A stretch of DNA of 64,000 bases from Subtercola vilae (GTDB lineage: Bacteria; Actinomycetota; Actinomycetes; Actinomycetales; Microbacteriaceae): the NCBI RefSeq assembly GCF_004923255.1, contig NZ_QYRT01000015.1, positions 23,666-87,665 on the forward strand, in the 5' to 3' direction. The notes under the pieces are model-generated. The model was not told the DNA's origin, made no database searches, and saw only the letters and a list, made by a program, of their open reading frames with translations. Positions 45,373 to 54,355 of this stretch are shown piece by piece. The position numbers and the translations under genes are program-made. Numbering within the stretch: the stretch's first letter is position 1; each line of letters begins with the position of its first letter.

Positions 45373-45398
45373 ATGTTAACTTTATAACTAGTTAACAT
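45373..45398. promoter_or_regulatory. ATGTTAAC inverted-repeat operator at the aldolase-kinase promoter
   Basis: ATGTTAAC (45373-45380) and GTTAACAT (45391-45398) are perfect inverted 8-base arms around a 10-base centre. TATAAC in the centre (45383-45388) could be the -10 element. The same half-site recurs at 51505, 55484 and 58640. Confidence 0.75.
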
Positions 45399-45437
45399 GT
45401 GACGACGTCGTTCGTCGACAACCGTGAAGGCAGCACC

Positions 45438-46076
45438 GTGACTGCGATTGTTCAACCGCATCAGCCCCTCTCCCGACAGCTCAGTTCGACCGGGCTGCTG
45501 GCGATCGTGCGTTCGACCGACAACACTGAGGCGATCTCCCGCGCCACCGCCTTGGTCGAGGCCGGCGTGACGGTGCTCGAAATATCGTTCACCCTCGCGG
45601 GTGCGCCTCGGGTCATCGAGTTTCTGCGTGCTGAACTGCCCGCCGAGGTTCTCGTGGGGGCGGGCACGGTGCTCTCTGGCGCCGATGCCGCAGTCGCCGC
45701 CGACGCCGGCGCCGACTTCCTGGTCGCCCCGAACTTCTCAGCGGCGGCACGAACCGTGGCCGAGGAACGCAAACTCGGCTACTACCCCGGCGCATTCAGC
45801 CCGAGCGAGATCGTCAGCGCCTGGGAGGCAGGTGTCGCAGCAGTTAAAGTCTTTCCGGCCGCCGCGCTCGGCATCGTCTACCTGCAACAGGTGCGCGAAC
45901 CGCTGCCTCGCATTCCCCTCCTCGCCGTGGGAGGCGTGACTTTTGAGAACGCTGCGACATACCTCGACGCCGGCGCAAGCGCGGTAGGCCTTGGCCGGGC
46001 GCTGAGCTCCGCTGAACCGTCACGTCTGCGCGCGTTTGTGACCGAGCTTGCCGAACGACGGGCGGCCCGGCCGTGA
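45438..46076 (+). CDS. eda: KDPG/2-keto-3-deoxy-sugar-phosphate aldolase
   Basis: A 212-residue class I aldolase that splits 2-keto-3-deoxy-6-phosphogluconate into pyruvate and glyceraldehyde 3-phosphate, cytoplasmic. VTVLEISF near residue 40 carries the catalytic Glu, and AAVKVFPA near residue 137 carries the Schiff-base Lys. GAGTVL and the late GGVTFENAATYLDAGASAVGLG are phosphate-site motifs. The GTG at 45438 with GAAGG 7 bases upstream is preferred over the GTG at 45399, which overlaps the operator. The stop overlaps the kinase start as GTGA. With that kinase it forms the end of an Entner-Doudoroff-type route. Confidence 0.92.
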   Translation: MTAIVQPHQPLSRQLSSTGLLAIVRSTDNTEAISRATALVEAGVTVLEISFTLAGAPRVIEFLRAELPAEVLVGAGTVLSGADAAVAADAGADFLVAPNFSAAARTVAEERKLGYYPGAFSPSEIVSAWEAGVAAVKVFPAAALGIVYLQQVREPLPRIPLLAVGGVTFENAATYLDAGASAVGLGRALSSAEPSRLRAFVTELAERRAARP

Positions 46077-47053
46077 CCGCGGAGATGATCGCACCGACAG
46101 AGACAGCTCCAGGCATCCGCGTGGTGACCATGGGCGAAACCATGGGGTCGTTTTCGAGCGAACGCGCTCATCCGCTGATGCGCGGCCAGTCGCTCTCGCT
46201 CAGCCACGCGGGATCTGAATCCAACGTGGCTGTCGCACTCTCGCGCCTCGGCGTGACAACGCGTTGGGTGGGCTGCGTCGGTGACGACGCGGTAGGCCGG
46301 ATGATCGTGCGGGAGCTGCGGGCAGAGGGTGTCGATGTGCAGGCACATGTCATCGCCGGCGCGGCAACAGCCACGATGGTGAAAGAGCGCTTGTCGCCCG
46401 AGCACTGGAGCGTCGGCTACAACCGTTCGAGCTCTGCTGGCTCACGGCTCTCACCCGCACACACCGCTGACGCGCTCACCCCGCAGACAGAATTGCTGCA
46501 TGTGACGGGAATCACCCTCGCCCTGGGCGGCGGGCCCCGTCGCGCCGTGCTGGCCGCCATCAGCCGGGCTCGGGCCGCCAACGTGCTGGTCTCGCTCGAC
46601 GTGAACCACCGTCTGGCGCTCTGGAGTGCCGAATCTGCTGGTGCCGTGCTCAGAAAGGTGCTTCCGTTTGTCGACATCGTGTTTGCGAGTGCCCACGAAG
46701 CTCAGATGCTCTGTGAAGGCTCATCGCCGAGCGAACTCGCTGAGCAACTCGGTCAGAGCGGTGTGCCCGAGGTCGTTCTGACCATGGGGGCAGCCGGCTC
46801 GGTGGCCTACACTCCCGCGTCAGGCCTCGTCGAGTGCCCGGCACGGCCGGCGACAGTTGTCGATCCGGTCGGCGCCGGAGACGCATTCGTTGCCGGCTAC
46901 CTGGCCGCACGGCTCGAGGGCGAGCCGCTTACCGAACGACTGGCTCTCGGCACAGCGCTCGGCCATGCCGCTGTGAGCACAGCCGGCGATTGGGAAGGCA
47001 GCCCGTCACGGGCGCAACTGGCAGCCACCATGGGTGACGACGTCTCGCGCTGA
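46073..47053 (+). CDS. kdgK: PfkB family sugar kinase, probably 2-keto-3-deoxygluconate kinase
   Basis: A 326-residue ribokinase-fold enzyme. VTMGETMGSF near the N-terminus, LSHAGSESNVAVALSRLG near residue 43 and DPVGAGDAFVAGYLAARL near residue 264 (anion hole and catalytic Asp) are PfkB motifs. Translational coupling with the KDPG aldolase gene (GTGA overlap) points to KDG as substrate, giving KDPG for the aldolase. Other 2-keto-3-deoxy sugars are possible. The gene ends in a strong two-way terminator shared with the sialidase-fold gene. Confidence 0.87.
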   Translation: MTAEMIAPTETAPGIRVVTMGETMGSFSSERAHPLMRGQSLSLSHAGSESNVAVALSRLGVTTRWVGCVGDDAVGRMIVRELRAEGVDVQAHVIAGAATATMVKERLSPEHWSVGYNRSSSAGSRLSPAHTADALTPQTELLHVTGITLALGGGPRRAVLAAISRARAANVLVSLDVNHRLALWSAESAGAVLRKVLPFVDIVFASAHEAQMLCEGSSPSELAEQLGQSGVPEVVLTMGAAGSVAYTPASGLVECPARPATVVDPVGAGDAFVAGYLAARLEGEPLTERLALGTALGHAAVSTAGDWEGSPSRAQLAATMGDDVSR

Positions 47054-47063
47054 CGTCGTCACC
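47033..47063. terminator. Bidirectional terminator between kdgK and sialidase-fold gene
   Basis: GGTGACGACGTC and GACGTCGTCACC make a perfect 12-pair stem with a 7-base loop. It includes the kdgK stop codon and ends 12 bases before the stop of the leftward gene. Confidence 0.75.
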
Positions 47064-47075
47064 CCGACGGGTGCT

Positions 47076-48161
47076 TCAGAGCGCGCTGATCACCGCGGGT
47101 TCTGAGACCTCTGCCACGGTGCCGTCGTCACCGATCCGAAAGAACAGCAGTTCGATCTCTCCACGGGCCGCACGCTCGCGGTCGTAGACGAGTGCGACAC
47201 GGCCATCTGCCAGCTGGGCGGCATCCGGATAGGTGAGCAGCACCCGATCGTCGAGCACGACAGGTGGCTTCCAGCTGAGCCCATCATCTGTCGAAACCAC
47301 CGCGGAGAGGCCCGTGCGCTCGGTTGGATGCGCGTTTCGAACGAGCAGAAGCGTGCCGTTCTCGAGGGCTCTGAAGAAGACCCGACTGGAGGTGTGCGGG
47401 TTGAACCCCGACGGCCGTACGAGGCTCCAGTTTCTTCCACCGTCACCCGAGAAGGACTCAGCCAGCCCCTCAAGGGTTCGCATGATCATCCACAGCTCCC
47501 CCGACGCGCGCTGAAGCACCATGTGCTCATCGAAGGTGCGTACGCCGGCGGCGATGTGCGCACCGCCCCGGTAGACCCAGCTCTCGCCCTGGTCGGTCGA
47601 GGCGTACACGTTTGCCTCGCGGGGTTCTGGGAGCCGTGCATCCGGGCCCTGGCCCCACACCGAAGCAGGGAGCAACCATGCCCCGTCTGCCGCCACGATC
47701 GGCTTGTTCATTGACACCCCGTTGCTCAACCGCCGCGGCGCCGACCATGTCACGTCGCCCGCGGCACCGACCGACCCGACCCGGGCCCACACACCCCCGC
47801 GGCCGTCGAAGAGCTCGGCTACCGACTCGTCGGTCTGGTTCCAGAGATGCCAGAGTCGCCCCAGCGGATCGACCCACAGGTTCGGGTCAAAGGCTCTGAT
47901 CGATGAGGGCGGCACTATTTCGGCGATGTCGCCCCACGAGGCACCCCCGTCTGCGCTTCGGGCAAGCACGACGGTGTTGGCCGCATCGGGTTCGCGGGGG
48001 CCTCCGGTGTACCACGTGGCCCAGAGCACTCCACCCGCGGTCTCGCTGATGCCGGGGATGCCCTGCCACAGCACGGGCGCACCCGATCGACCCTCGACCA
48101 CCTCCGCCGTTTCCGCGGCTGAGGTGGTGTTCATCTGTTCGGTTGTTCTCGTCTCGCTCAT
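47076..48161 (-). CDS. Sialidase-fold (BNR/Asp-box) exo-acting enzyme, cytoplasmic
   Basis: A 361-residue six-bladed propeller protein. Four Asp-box motifs are visible: SADGGASWGD, STDQGESWVY, SGDGGRNWSL and STDDGLSWKP. YPDAAQLADGRVALVYDRER near the C-terminus is a hallmark of this bacterial BNR_2 group. No signal peptide is seen, so it should act on imported oligosaccharide. The fold includes sialidases but also rhamnosidases (such as GH145) and other exo-enzymes, so sialic acid is not implied. It starts 3 bases after the stop of the binding protein gene and is last in the importer operon. Confidence 0.83.
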   Translation of the reverse strand: MSETRTTEQMNTTSAAETAEVVEGRSGAPVLWQGIPGISETAGGVLWATWYTGGPREPDAANTVVLARSADGGASWGDIAEIVPPSSIRAFDPNLWVDPLGRLWHLWNQTDESVAELFDGRGGVWARVGSVGAAGDVTWSAPRRLSNGVSMNKPIVAADGAWLLPASVWGQGPDARLPEPREANVYASTDQGESWVYRGGAHIAAGVRTFDEHMVLQRASGELWMIMRTLEGLAESFSGDGGRNWSLVRPSGFNPHTSSRVFFRALENGTLLLVRNAHPTERTGLSAVVSTDDGLSWKPPVVLDDRVLLTYPDAAQLADGRVALVYDRERAARGEIELLFFRIGDDGTVAEVSEPAVISAL

Positions 48162-48164
48162 GGC

Positions 48165-49610
48165 TTATTTCGTGGCCCAGTCTTCTGTCCAGGCCCCGTC
48201 TTTGGCGAACTCCTTGGCCGCGTCGTTCCACTGCTCTGCCATGTCAGAGAGCTGGTTGTCGACCGACTTGCTGCCGGTGAGAAAGCCCGTGTAGACAGCC
48301 TGGCCCGAGAGCGCGCGAGGGATGAACTGCGGGTCGGGCACACTGGGGCTCAGCGCCCAATCGCCCGAGGTGAGCCCTTCGAGGCCCGGGGCAGGTTTGG
48401 CATCGGTGAGCGACGGGATGCCGCCGGTGGCGTCGAGCCACGGCTGCGCGCCATTCGGACTCGAGACGAACTGCAGAAACTTGATCGCCGCGTCGAGCTT
48501 GGCGCCCTTGATGTACGACGGGATCATGTAACTCGTTCCGCCGATCGTGGCCCCGAGCCGTGCGGGCTCACCCGTCGACAGTGAACTGTCTGCCTTCGTC
48601 ACCGTCGGAAAGGGCATGGTGCCCCACTTCCAGCTGACGCCGGCCAGGTTGTTGGCCGAGAAGTTCGCGCCGAATGACATCGCCGCAGTGCCGCCGAGAA
48701 ACTCTTGACCACCCGTGAACGCTGCACCTGTCGGCGAGACACCAGACCAGTTCGGTGTAGCGCAACTGTCGACGACCTTCTTCGCCAGCTCGAGCCCGGC
48801 CGCGATCTCGGGGGTGTTCTGTGGAGAGATCTCACCGGTCAGAATGGCTTTCGAGAAGTCTTTCTTCGAAATCTGCGTCGAGGTTCCTGGCTTTCCGTCT
48901 GCCCCGAACGCGTTGAGCTTGTTGAAGTATTTCGTCAGCAGCATCGACATGATGGGCTTCACCGTGCTGTTCTGAGCGATCCAGCTGTTGTCATACGCGA
49001 GGGGAGTGAATCCCGCGCTCTTCAATTTGCCGCAGGCTGTGATGAGGTCGCCGAGGGTCTCGGGCACGGCGCTGACGCCGGCTTTCGCGAATGCGTCTTT
49101 GTTGTAGTACAACCCGAAGATATAGAGGTTGAGGGGAATGAATTCGTACGAGTTCGCCACGTTACGACCGGCGGTGGCGTTCCGCCCGAAATAGTCCTGG
49201 TTGAAGACATCGAGCCACTTCGTGTTGCCCGTGACGTAGGGGTTCGGCTTGGCCAGGTAGTCATCGAGCGCGGTGACCTGCTCGGGGGTATGGGAGGTCT
49301 GGGCGAAAATGAGTTCGGGTGCGGTTGCTGCTGCCAGCTGCGTTGCCAAGGTCTGCTTGAACTCGGCGAGCGGCAGTACCGTCGTCTTGACCGTGATGGT
49401 GGGCTCTGCCTTTTCGAAACGCGCCACGAGATCTTCCCAGGCGGGGCCGAAACTCGACGGATCGCTGTTCCATTGGTTGGGGCCGGCGAGAGTGATGGTC
49501 ACCTTGCCCCCCGCGTCTGATGACTGGGCCGAGCATCCGGAGCTGCCGGCAACGACTGCGCCAATGACAATCGTGGCGGCGGCCGCCGTGAAGAAACGCC
49601 GATGTTTCAT
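48165..49610 (-). CDS. Extracellular sugar-binding lipoprotein (ABC family 1)
   Basis: A 481-residue solute-binding protein. A basic N-terminus (MKHRRFF) and hydrophobic stretch lead to GSSGC with the likely lipidated cysteine at residue 26; the lipobox is weaker than usual. GPNQWNSDPSSFGPAWEDLV and later FAQTSHTP are typical of family 1 binding proteins. GAAAGG precedes the ATG. It follows two permease genes and precedes the sialidase-fold gene in one leftward operon, so it probably binds the oligosaccharide that the hydrolases of this locus produce. Confidence 0.92.
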   Translation of the reverse strand: MKHRRFFTAAAATIVIGAVVAGSSGCSAQSSDAGGKVTITLAGPNQWNSDPSSFGPAWEDLVARFEKAEPTITVKTTVLPLAEFKQTLATQLAAATAPELIFAQTSHTPEQVTALDDYLAKPNPYVTGNTKWLDVFNQDYFGRNATAGRNVANSYEFIPLNLYIFGLYYNKDAFAKAGVSAVPETLGDLITACGKLKSAGFTPLAYDNSWIAQNSTVKPIMSMLLTKYFNKLNAFGADGKPGTSTQISKKDFSKAILTGEISPQNTPEIAAGLELAKKVVDSCATPNWSGVSPTGAAFTGGQEFLGGTAAMSFGANFSANNLAGVSWKWGTMPFPTVTKADSSLSTGEPARLGATIGGTSYMIPSYIKGAKLDAAIKFLQFVSSPNGAQPWLDATGGIPSLTDAKPAPGLEGLTSGDWALSPSVPDPQFIPRALSGQAVYTGFLTGSKSVDNQLSDMAEQWNDAAKEFAKDGAWTEDWATK

Positions 49611-49665
49611 GTTGTGCCTTTCAGAAAGGGTGAACGGGGTGGTGCATAACAGCGCAGGCTGCGGC

Positions 49666-50523
49666 TCAGTGAGAACCGGGCAGACCGCCTTGGACTCCTG
49701 CCAGAAAGTACTTCGACAGAAATGTGAACAAGAGCAGAAGCGGAAGACTGGCCAGAAGATACCCGGCGAACATCGGGCCGAAGTCGGTTCCCGACTGGCC
49801 CTGGAAGAAGATGAGCCCGACGCTCACCGTCTTGAGTTCGTTCTGTGAGATAGTCAGCAGCGGCCAGAAGAAGTCGTTCCAGACGCCGATCACGGTGATG
49901 AGTGACACGGTGCCGATGACGGGCAGCGAGAGCGGCATCATGATCGACCAGAACAGGCGCGCCGGGTTGGCGCCGTCGACGCGTGCAGCATCGAAGATCT
50001 CCTGCGGGATGCCCTCGATGAACGTCTTCATCAAGATGGTTCCGAGCACCGCACCCGCGGCGATGTGGGGAATGATCAGCACCCAGATGGTATTCAGCAG
50101 ACCGAGGTCTTTCATCATGACGAAGAGGGGGATCAGGCTGGCGATTCCCGGAACCATCATCAGGGTGATGACCATGATGAAGAAGAAATTGCGCCCCGGA
50201 AAGTCGAATCGCGCAAGAACGAAGCCAGCCAGAAGGCTCAGGGCGACGATGCCCACGATGGAGGCGGCGGCCACGAGCAACGAGGTCACCATGTAGGGCT
50301 GAATCTGCACCCAGGCGACAACATAGTTCTCGAAATGAAAGGGAAACGACGGCAGCCAGTATTCACTGGCGAATTGCTGGTTGGTCTTCACAGACGTGCT
50401 GAGCGCGAAGAGGTATGGCAGTAGACCGACGACCGCGATCACCGTCAGCGCCACATAGACGCCGATCTGCTTGCGGCCCGCACGCCTGCGGCGAACCGGC
50501 GGCTTCACTGTGAGAGAAGTCAT
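49666..50523 (-). CDS. Carbohydrate ABC transporter permease (MalG-like)
   Basis: A 285-residue inner-membrane permease with six hydrophobic segments. The coupling-loop motif EIFDAARVDGANPARLFW lies near residues 180-197. It begins 6 bases after the stop of the MalF-like gene, whose end supplies a GGA ribosome site. With that partner and the downstream binding protein it forms the second sugar importer in the window. No ATPase gene is nearby. Confidence 0.93.
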   Translation of the reverse strand: MTSLTVKPPVRRRRAGRKQIGVYVALTVIAVVGLLPYLFALSTSVKTNQQFASEYWLPSFPFHFENYVVAWVQIQPYMVTSLLVAAASIVGIVALSLLAGFVLARFDFPGRNFFFIMVITLMMVPGIASLIPLFVMMKDLGLLNTIWVLIIPHIAAGAVLGTILMKTFIEGIPQEIFDAARVDGANPARLFWSIMMPLSLPVIGTVSLITVIGVWNDFFWPLLTISQNELKTVSVGLIFFQGQSGTDFGPMFAGYLLASLPLLLLFTFLSKYFLAGVQGGLPGSH

Positions 50524-50529
50524 GGCCGA

Positions 50530-51438
50530 TCAGATTCCTTTGACGTTGGTCGTGGTGTCTCTGCGCCGAAAAAGGGCGACGATGGCACTCAACACGATGG
50601 TGAAGACGAAGAGAGTGGTCGAGAGCGCTGCCGCGTAACCCCAGGCCTGGCCGTCATAGGCCTGGTTGAGCATCCGGAGTACAGGCACCATCGTGGCGTT
50701 GTCGGGCCCACCGTGCGTCAAGATGTACGCGACGAAGCCGTACTGCAGAGTGTTGATGATGACGAGGATGAGCAGCAGCTGCACCTGGCGCCCCATCAGC
50801 GGCATGTCGATGGCGAAGAACCGGCGAACACGGCCCACGCCGTCGAGGGCGCACGCCTCGAAGATTTCGTTCGGAATGTTCTTGAGCGTCGAGTAGAAGA
50901 TCAGAAACGGCAGCCCCGCCACGAAGGGAAACCCGATGAAGAGCAGGGCGATGAGAGCGAGTTCGGGGTTGCCCAGCCAGTTCTGAGCGAAGTCGCCCAA
51001 ACCGAAGACCCGCAGAATCTGGTTCACAACGCCATTGTTGGGCTGGTAGAGAAAAGACCACACGAGAGCCGTCACAACGCCGGGAAACGCCATCGGCACG
51101 ATGAGCAGGGTGCGGTAGATGAACTGCGCGCGTTCGCTCTTCAGCGAGACGAGGAGTTCGGCTGAGACGAGCGGAACCACCCACGTGAGCACGCTGAAGG
51201 CAAAGATGATGCCCAGATTGCCGAACGACTTCCACCAGATCTCGTCGCCGAACATGCGAACGTAGTTGTCGAGACCGGTGAAGGTCGACGTGAAGCCTGG
51301 CTTCCAGTCCCAGAACGAATACCAGATACCGCTGAGGGCCGGGTAGTACTGAAAGGCCCCGAGAACCAGGGCGAGCGGCAGCAGTGCGACGTAGATGCCC
51401 CAGTGCGCCCGCTTCTTCTTGGGTGGTAGTACGACCAC
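50530..51438 (-). CDS. Sugar ABC transporter permease (MalF-like)
   Basis: A 302-residue permease, first gene of the leftward operon. About six hydrophobic segments; coupling motif EIFEACALDGVGRVRRFF near residues 196-213. A GTG start is chosen with a strong AGGAGGA site upstream. Its promoter (51490-51519) carries an ATGTTAAC-type half-site between the -35 and -10 elements. It is divergent from the secreted WbsX-like gene, so both are probably induced together. Confidence 0.93.
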   Translation of the reverse strand: MVVLPPKKKRAHWGIYVALLPLALVLGAFQYYPALSGIWYSFWDWKPGFTSTFTGLDNYVRMFGDEIWWKSFGNLGIIFAFSVLTWVVPLVSAELLVSLKSERAQFIYRTLLIVPMAFPGVVTALVWSFLYQPNNGVVNQILRVFGLGDFAQNWLGNPELALIALLFIGFPFVAGLPFLIFYSTLKNIPNEIFEACALDGVGRVRRFFAIDMPLMGRQVQLLLILVIINTLQYGFVAYILTHGGPDNATMVPVLRMLNQAYDGQAWGYAAALSTTLFVFTIVLSAIVALFRRRDTTTNVKGI

Positions 51439-51489
51439 TCTTCCTCCTCATTGAGCCAGCTGGGCGATATTTCACGCTTGTTGGTGGCA

Positions 51490-51519
51490 AGCATAAGCAT
51501 TAGCATCTTAACTTGTCAA
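51490..51519 (-). promoter_or_regulatory. Promoter of the second importer with operator half-site in the spacer
   Basis: On the minus strand TTGACA (51519-51514) and TATGCT (51495-51490) are 18 bases apart. Within the spacer lies ATCTTAAC (51505-51512 on the plus strand), one base from the ATGTTAAC motif; TAGCATCTTAAC matches TAACATGTTAAC at 58636 in 10 of 12 positions. A bound repressor would mask the promoter. Confidence 0.6.
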
Positions 51520-51553
51520 ACCAACGTGACGGTTCACCCACTAGGAGAAAACA

Positions 51554-54355
51554 ATGAAGTTTGCTGCCTCACCAACCCGTTCCCGACTCAGATCTCTTAC
51601 GTTCGTCATTGCCGGCACGGTGATCGCCGCCCTTCTGGGCCTGGCGCCGATCGTAGAGAGTGCTGACGCTTCGGAAACGCCGCCTGCTGCACCAATCGCT
51701 CGCGGTGCCCAGAACGACGACTACTTCGTAGGAGCGAACTACTTCAGCGGGTGGCGAAGCGGTGACAACTTTCATTTCGACTACCTCAATGGCACCGATT
51801 GGCGAGCCGATCATCCGGAGCTGGAGCCGAAGTATGGCTGGTACGACGACACTCAGAGCGTGATCGACCAGCAGATCGTCGACGCGAGCGCGAATGGCCT
51901 CGACTACTTCGTCTTCGACTGGTACCCCGAGCGCCCCACCATCAACGATGGCGGCGAGCTGGGCGGGTTGCACACGGGTATGAACCTGTTCCGCACCTCA
52001 GCCGAGAAGAGCCGCATGCAGTTCATGATCAACTACATCGACGGCGGTTCGTTCAACATCGGCGCACTGCGCACTCCCGGAATGACGCAGGCGCAATACG
52101 AAACGGTTCGAAGCGCCGAGTGGAACACCATCACCGACAAGTGGGTGAGCTTGTTCGCCGACCCGAGCTACGTGAAAATCGACGGCAAGCCCGTGATCGA
52201 GATCTACGACGTGCAGCGGTTCACCACCGATTTCAGCACGGGTACCCGCCCCATTCTGAACCCGCATCAACTGGCGCAGGTTCCTGAAGAGCGAGCGGTG
52301 CTGCAGTCGGCGGTAGACGTGCTGAAATCAAAAGCCCGAGCAGCTGGATTTCCCGACGTCATCATTGGCGGAGGATTGCAGCAACCCGGCTTCAGTGGCG
52401 AATATGTGAGCGCGCATGACTACGACGGGCTCTATGATTTCTTCACCGCGTACGCCTGGCACGACATGAAACGAGTTCCCGCTGCCGACAACAGCTACGA
52501 CAACCTGATCCGCGACAACCACGACTACGTGTGGAACTACTTCGCCCGGTACATCGACGCGAACAGCGACTACGTGCCGGTGGTCTCTCAGGGGTGGGAC
52601 AACATCGTGCATCCCGAATACAACTCGTGGACGATCGACAAGACGCCCGAAGCATTCGGCAATTACCTGCGCGAGACGAAGACCTTTCTCGACGAGCATC
52701 CGCAGACCAACCTCTCGCCCGGTAGTTCTGTGAAAATGGCTATCATCGGCAGCTGGAACGAGCTGTTCGAGGGCCACTACTTTCTGCCGACCAAGGCCGA
52801 CGGCGACGCCTACACCAGCCAGGTCGGCCGCGTTTTCGGCACCAATGACCGCGATGGAACCGTGCGTGCGCGGTCGGTGAACCTGTGCGACGAGCTGCAT
52901 TCGGCCATCGCCACCGCTTCGGCAGCGCCCACGCTCACCAGTGGTGAGGCTGCTGCGCTCGGCTCTGCCACCTCGCACACCGATGCCCTCTGCGAGAGTC
53001 TGTCGACGTCGGATGCCGCTGCGATTCGTGCCGCCCTGCCCGGCTCGTCTGGGTTGTCGTCGCAATTCGAAGAGATCCGTGCCGAGTTGGTGAGCGGGGG
53101 CACCTCGCCGATGCTGCTCGCGCAGGTCGCGGCCGCGTGGGCCAGCCTGGCAGAGACAGCATTCGGCATCACCGTCACAGCAGGGTCGAGCGACTACTCG
53201 GTGACCGCCGGTGAGACAGTGCAGGTGACAGCAGATGTCGAGGTCGACCCGGCCGGGCCCGCGCCGGTTGTGAGTGCTGTCAACTGGCAGCTGCAGTACC
53301 CCACGACCTGGCCCGCAGCGACTGTCGCCCTCGCCGGCGAGCACGCTTCGACCGCCGTGACGGTACCCTCCGCCGTCGGTGACGGTGTCATCTACTCCGT
53401 TTCTGACATGTTCGCCGGCCCGAGCCCGATGAAAGGAAACCGGCAGGCCGTCGAACTCGGCTACACCCTCACGGTCGGCGGAATCACGGTGTCGTCACGC
53501 GTTCCTCTGCCCCTCACCGTCATTCCCGACTTCGCGAGCCGCATCGTTCGCAACGGCTTCGATGGCACCACCGATTCGCAATCGTTCTGGGTTCACAACC
53601 AGTCACATGCTCCCGTGTCGGGAACGCTCACACTCGAAACGGTTGCGGGGGTCACCGCTTCGCATTCGTCGGTGGCTCTGACGTTGGCACCGGATGAACG
53701 TCGCGAAACAGCCGTCACGTTCGTCAACTCGACCGGGGCCGATGCTCTCGTGGGCGCCACCTTCACGTCGCCTCTGGGTACGGTCGATCTGGGCACGGCC
53801 ACCGTGAGCCCGAAGGAAGTGACCGTGGGTACCACGGCCGCCCGTGACGGCACGATGCGCTCCGATGGCACGGCAGAAATCAACAACTCGAATGGCCGCC
53901 TGCAGGTCGGAAACGCGGCGCGGTCAGACGGCACTCACACCGAGTACCGGCCGGTGGTTTCGTTCACCTTGGCAGACCTCGGTGCCGACCCGCTTTCACG
54001 TGTGGTTCTCGACCTGACCGAGTTCGAAGCGGGGGCGCCGACAGACATCGTCATCGAGCACCTCCCCTCGACCGCTGTTCTGAGCGCGTCGAATTTCGGA
54101 TCGGCCGCCACTGATGCGAAGCCGTTCCCGATCTCTGGCGCGCCATCGTCGACGGGTACGCATCGCCAGATCGACGTAACGAGCTGGGTGCTGGCAGACA
54201 AAGCGGCGGGGGTCACGCACAGCACGTTCAGAATCAGACTGTCCGTGGTGGCGCCGAGCACTACCTCTTACCGCACGTTCCGCCCGACAGAGTTCACGCC
54301 TTCCGACACCACCGATGCGCCCGTGTTGAAGGTGGTCTACGCGCCTCACGCCTGA
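51554..54355 (+). CDS. Secreted WbsX/GH99-like glycosidase with C-terminal binding domains
   Basis: A 933-residue exported protein. Signal peptide about 1-38. The catalytic-type domain (about 55-420) begins DDYFVGANYFSGWR and has KYGWYDDTQSVIDQQIVDAS in two parts, then DYFVFDWYPERP and GSWNELFEGHYF, strings typical of the WbsX/GH99-like TIM-barrel family related to endo-alpha-mannosidases. An alpha-helical stretch, NEW3-like beta domains and a C-terminal DNRLRE-like binding domain follow. No sorting signal is seen, so it is free or loosely bound. AGGAG precedes the ATG. It is divergent from the importer and may release oligosaccharides for it. WbsX proteins in O-antigen loci are usually cytoplasmic, so this secreted form is notable. 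Confidence 0.82.
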   Translation: MKFAASPTRSRLRSLTFVIAGTVIAALLGLAPIVESADASETPPAAPIARGAQNDDYFVGANYFSGWRSGDNFHFDYLNGTDWRADHPELEPKYGWYDDTQSVIDQQIVDASANGLDYFVFDWYPERPTINDGGELGGLHTGMNLFRTSAEKSRMQFMINYIDGGSFNIGALRTPGMTQAQYETVRSAEWNTITDKWVSLFADPSYVKIDGKPVIEIYDVQRFTTDFSTGTRPILNPHQLAQVPEERAVLQSAVDVLKSKARAAGFPDVIIGGGLQQPGFSGEYVSAHDYDGLYDFFTAYAWHDMKRVPAADNSYDNLIRDNHDYVWNYFARYIDANSDYVPVVSQGWDNIVHPEYNSWTIDKTPEAFGNYLRETKTFLDEHPQTNLSPGSSVKMAIIGSWNELFEGHYFLPTKADGDAYTSQVGRVFGTNDRDGTVRARSVNLCDELHSAIATASAAPTLTSGEAAALGSATSHTDALCESLSTSDAAAIRAALPGSSGLSSQFEEIRAELVSGGTSPMLLAQVAAAWASLAETAFGITVTAGSSDYSVTAGETVQVTADVEVDPAGPAPVVSAVNWQLQYPTTWPAATVALAGEHASTAVTVPSAVGDGVIYSVSDMFAGPSPMKGNRQAVELGYTLTVGGITVSSRVPLPLTVIPDFASRIVRNGFDGTTDSQSFWVHNQSHAPVSGTLTLETVAGVTASHSSVALTLAPDERRETAVTFVNSTGADALVGATFTSPLGTVDLGTATVSPKEVTVGTTAARDGTMRSDGTAEINNSNGRLQVGNAARSDGTHTEYRPVVSFTLADLGADPLSRVVLDLTEFEAGAPTDIVIEHLPSTAVLSASNFGSAATDAKPFPISGAPSSTGTHRQIDVTSWVLADKAAGVTHSTFRIRLSVVAPSTTSYRTFRPTEFTPSDTTDAPVLKVVYAPHA

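Noticed and set aside
45438..47053. Complete Entner-Doudoroff operon
   Set aside because: Only the aldolase and the KDG kinase are present; no phosphogluconate dehydratase or sugar-acid dehydratase gene was found in the window.
47076..48161. Assignment as a true sialidase for sialic acid use
   Set aside because: No sialic acid lyase, kinase or epimerase genes are nearby, and the Asp-box fold is shared by many exo-enzymes.
52328..53344. Leftward frame of 338 codons inside the WbsX-like gene
   Set aside because: It is antisense to a gene with a signal peptide, ribosome site and conserved domain strings.
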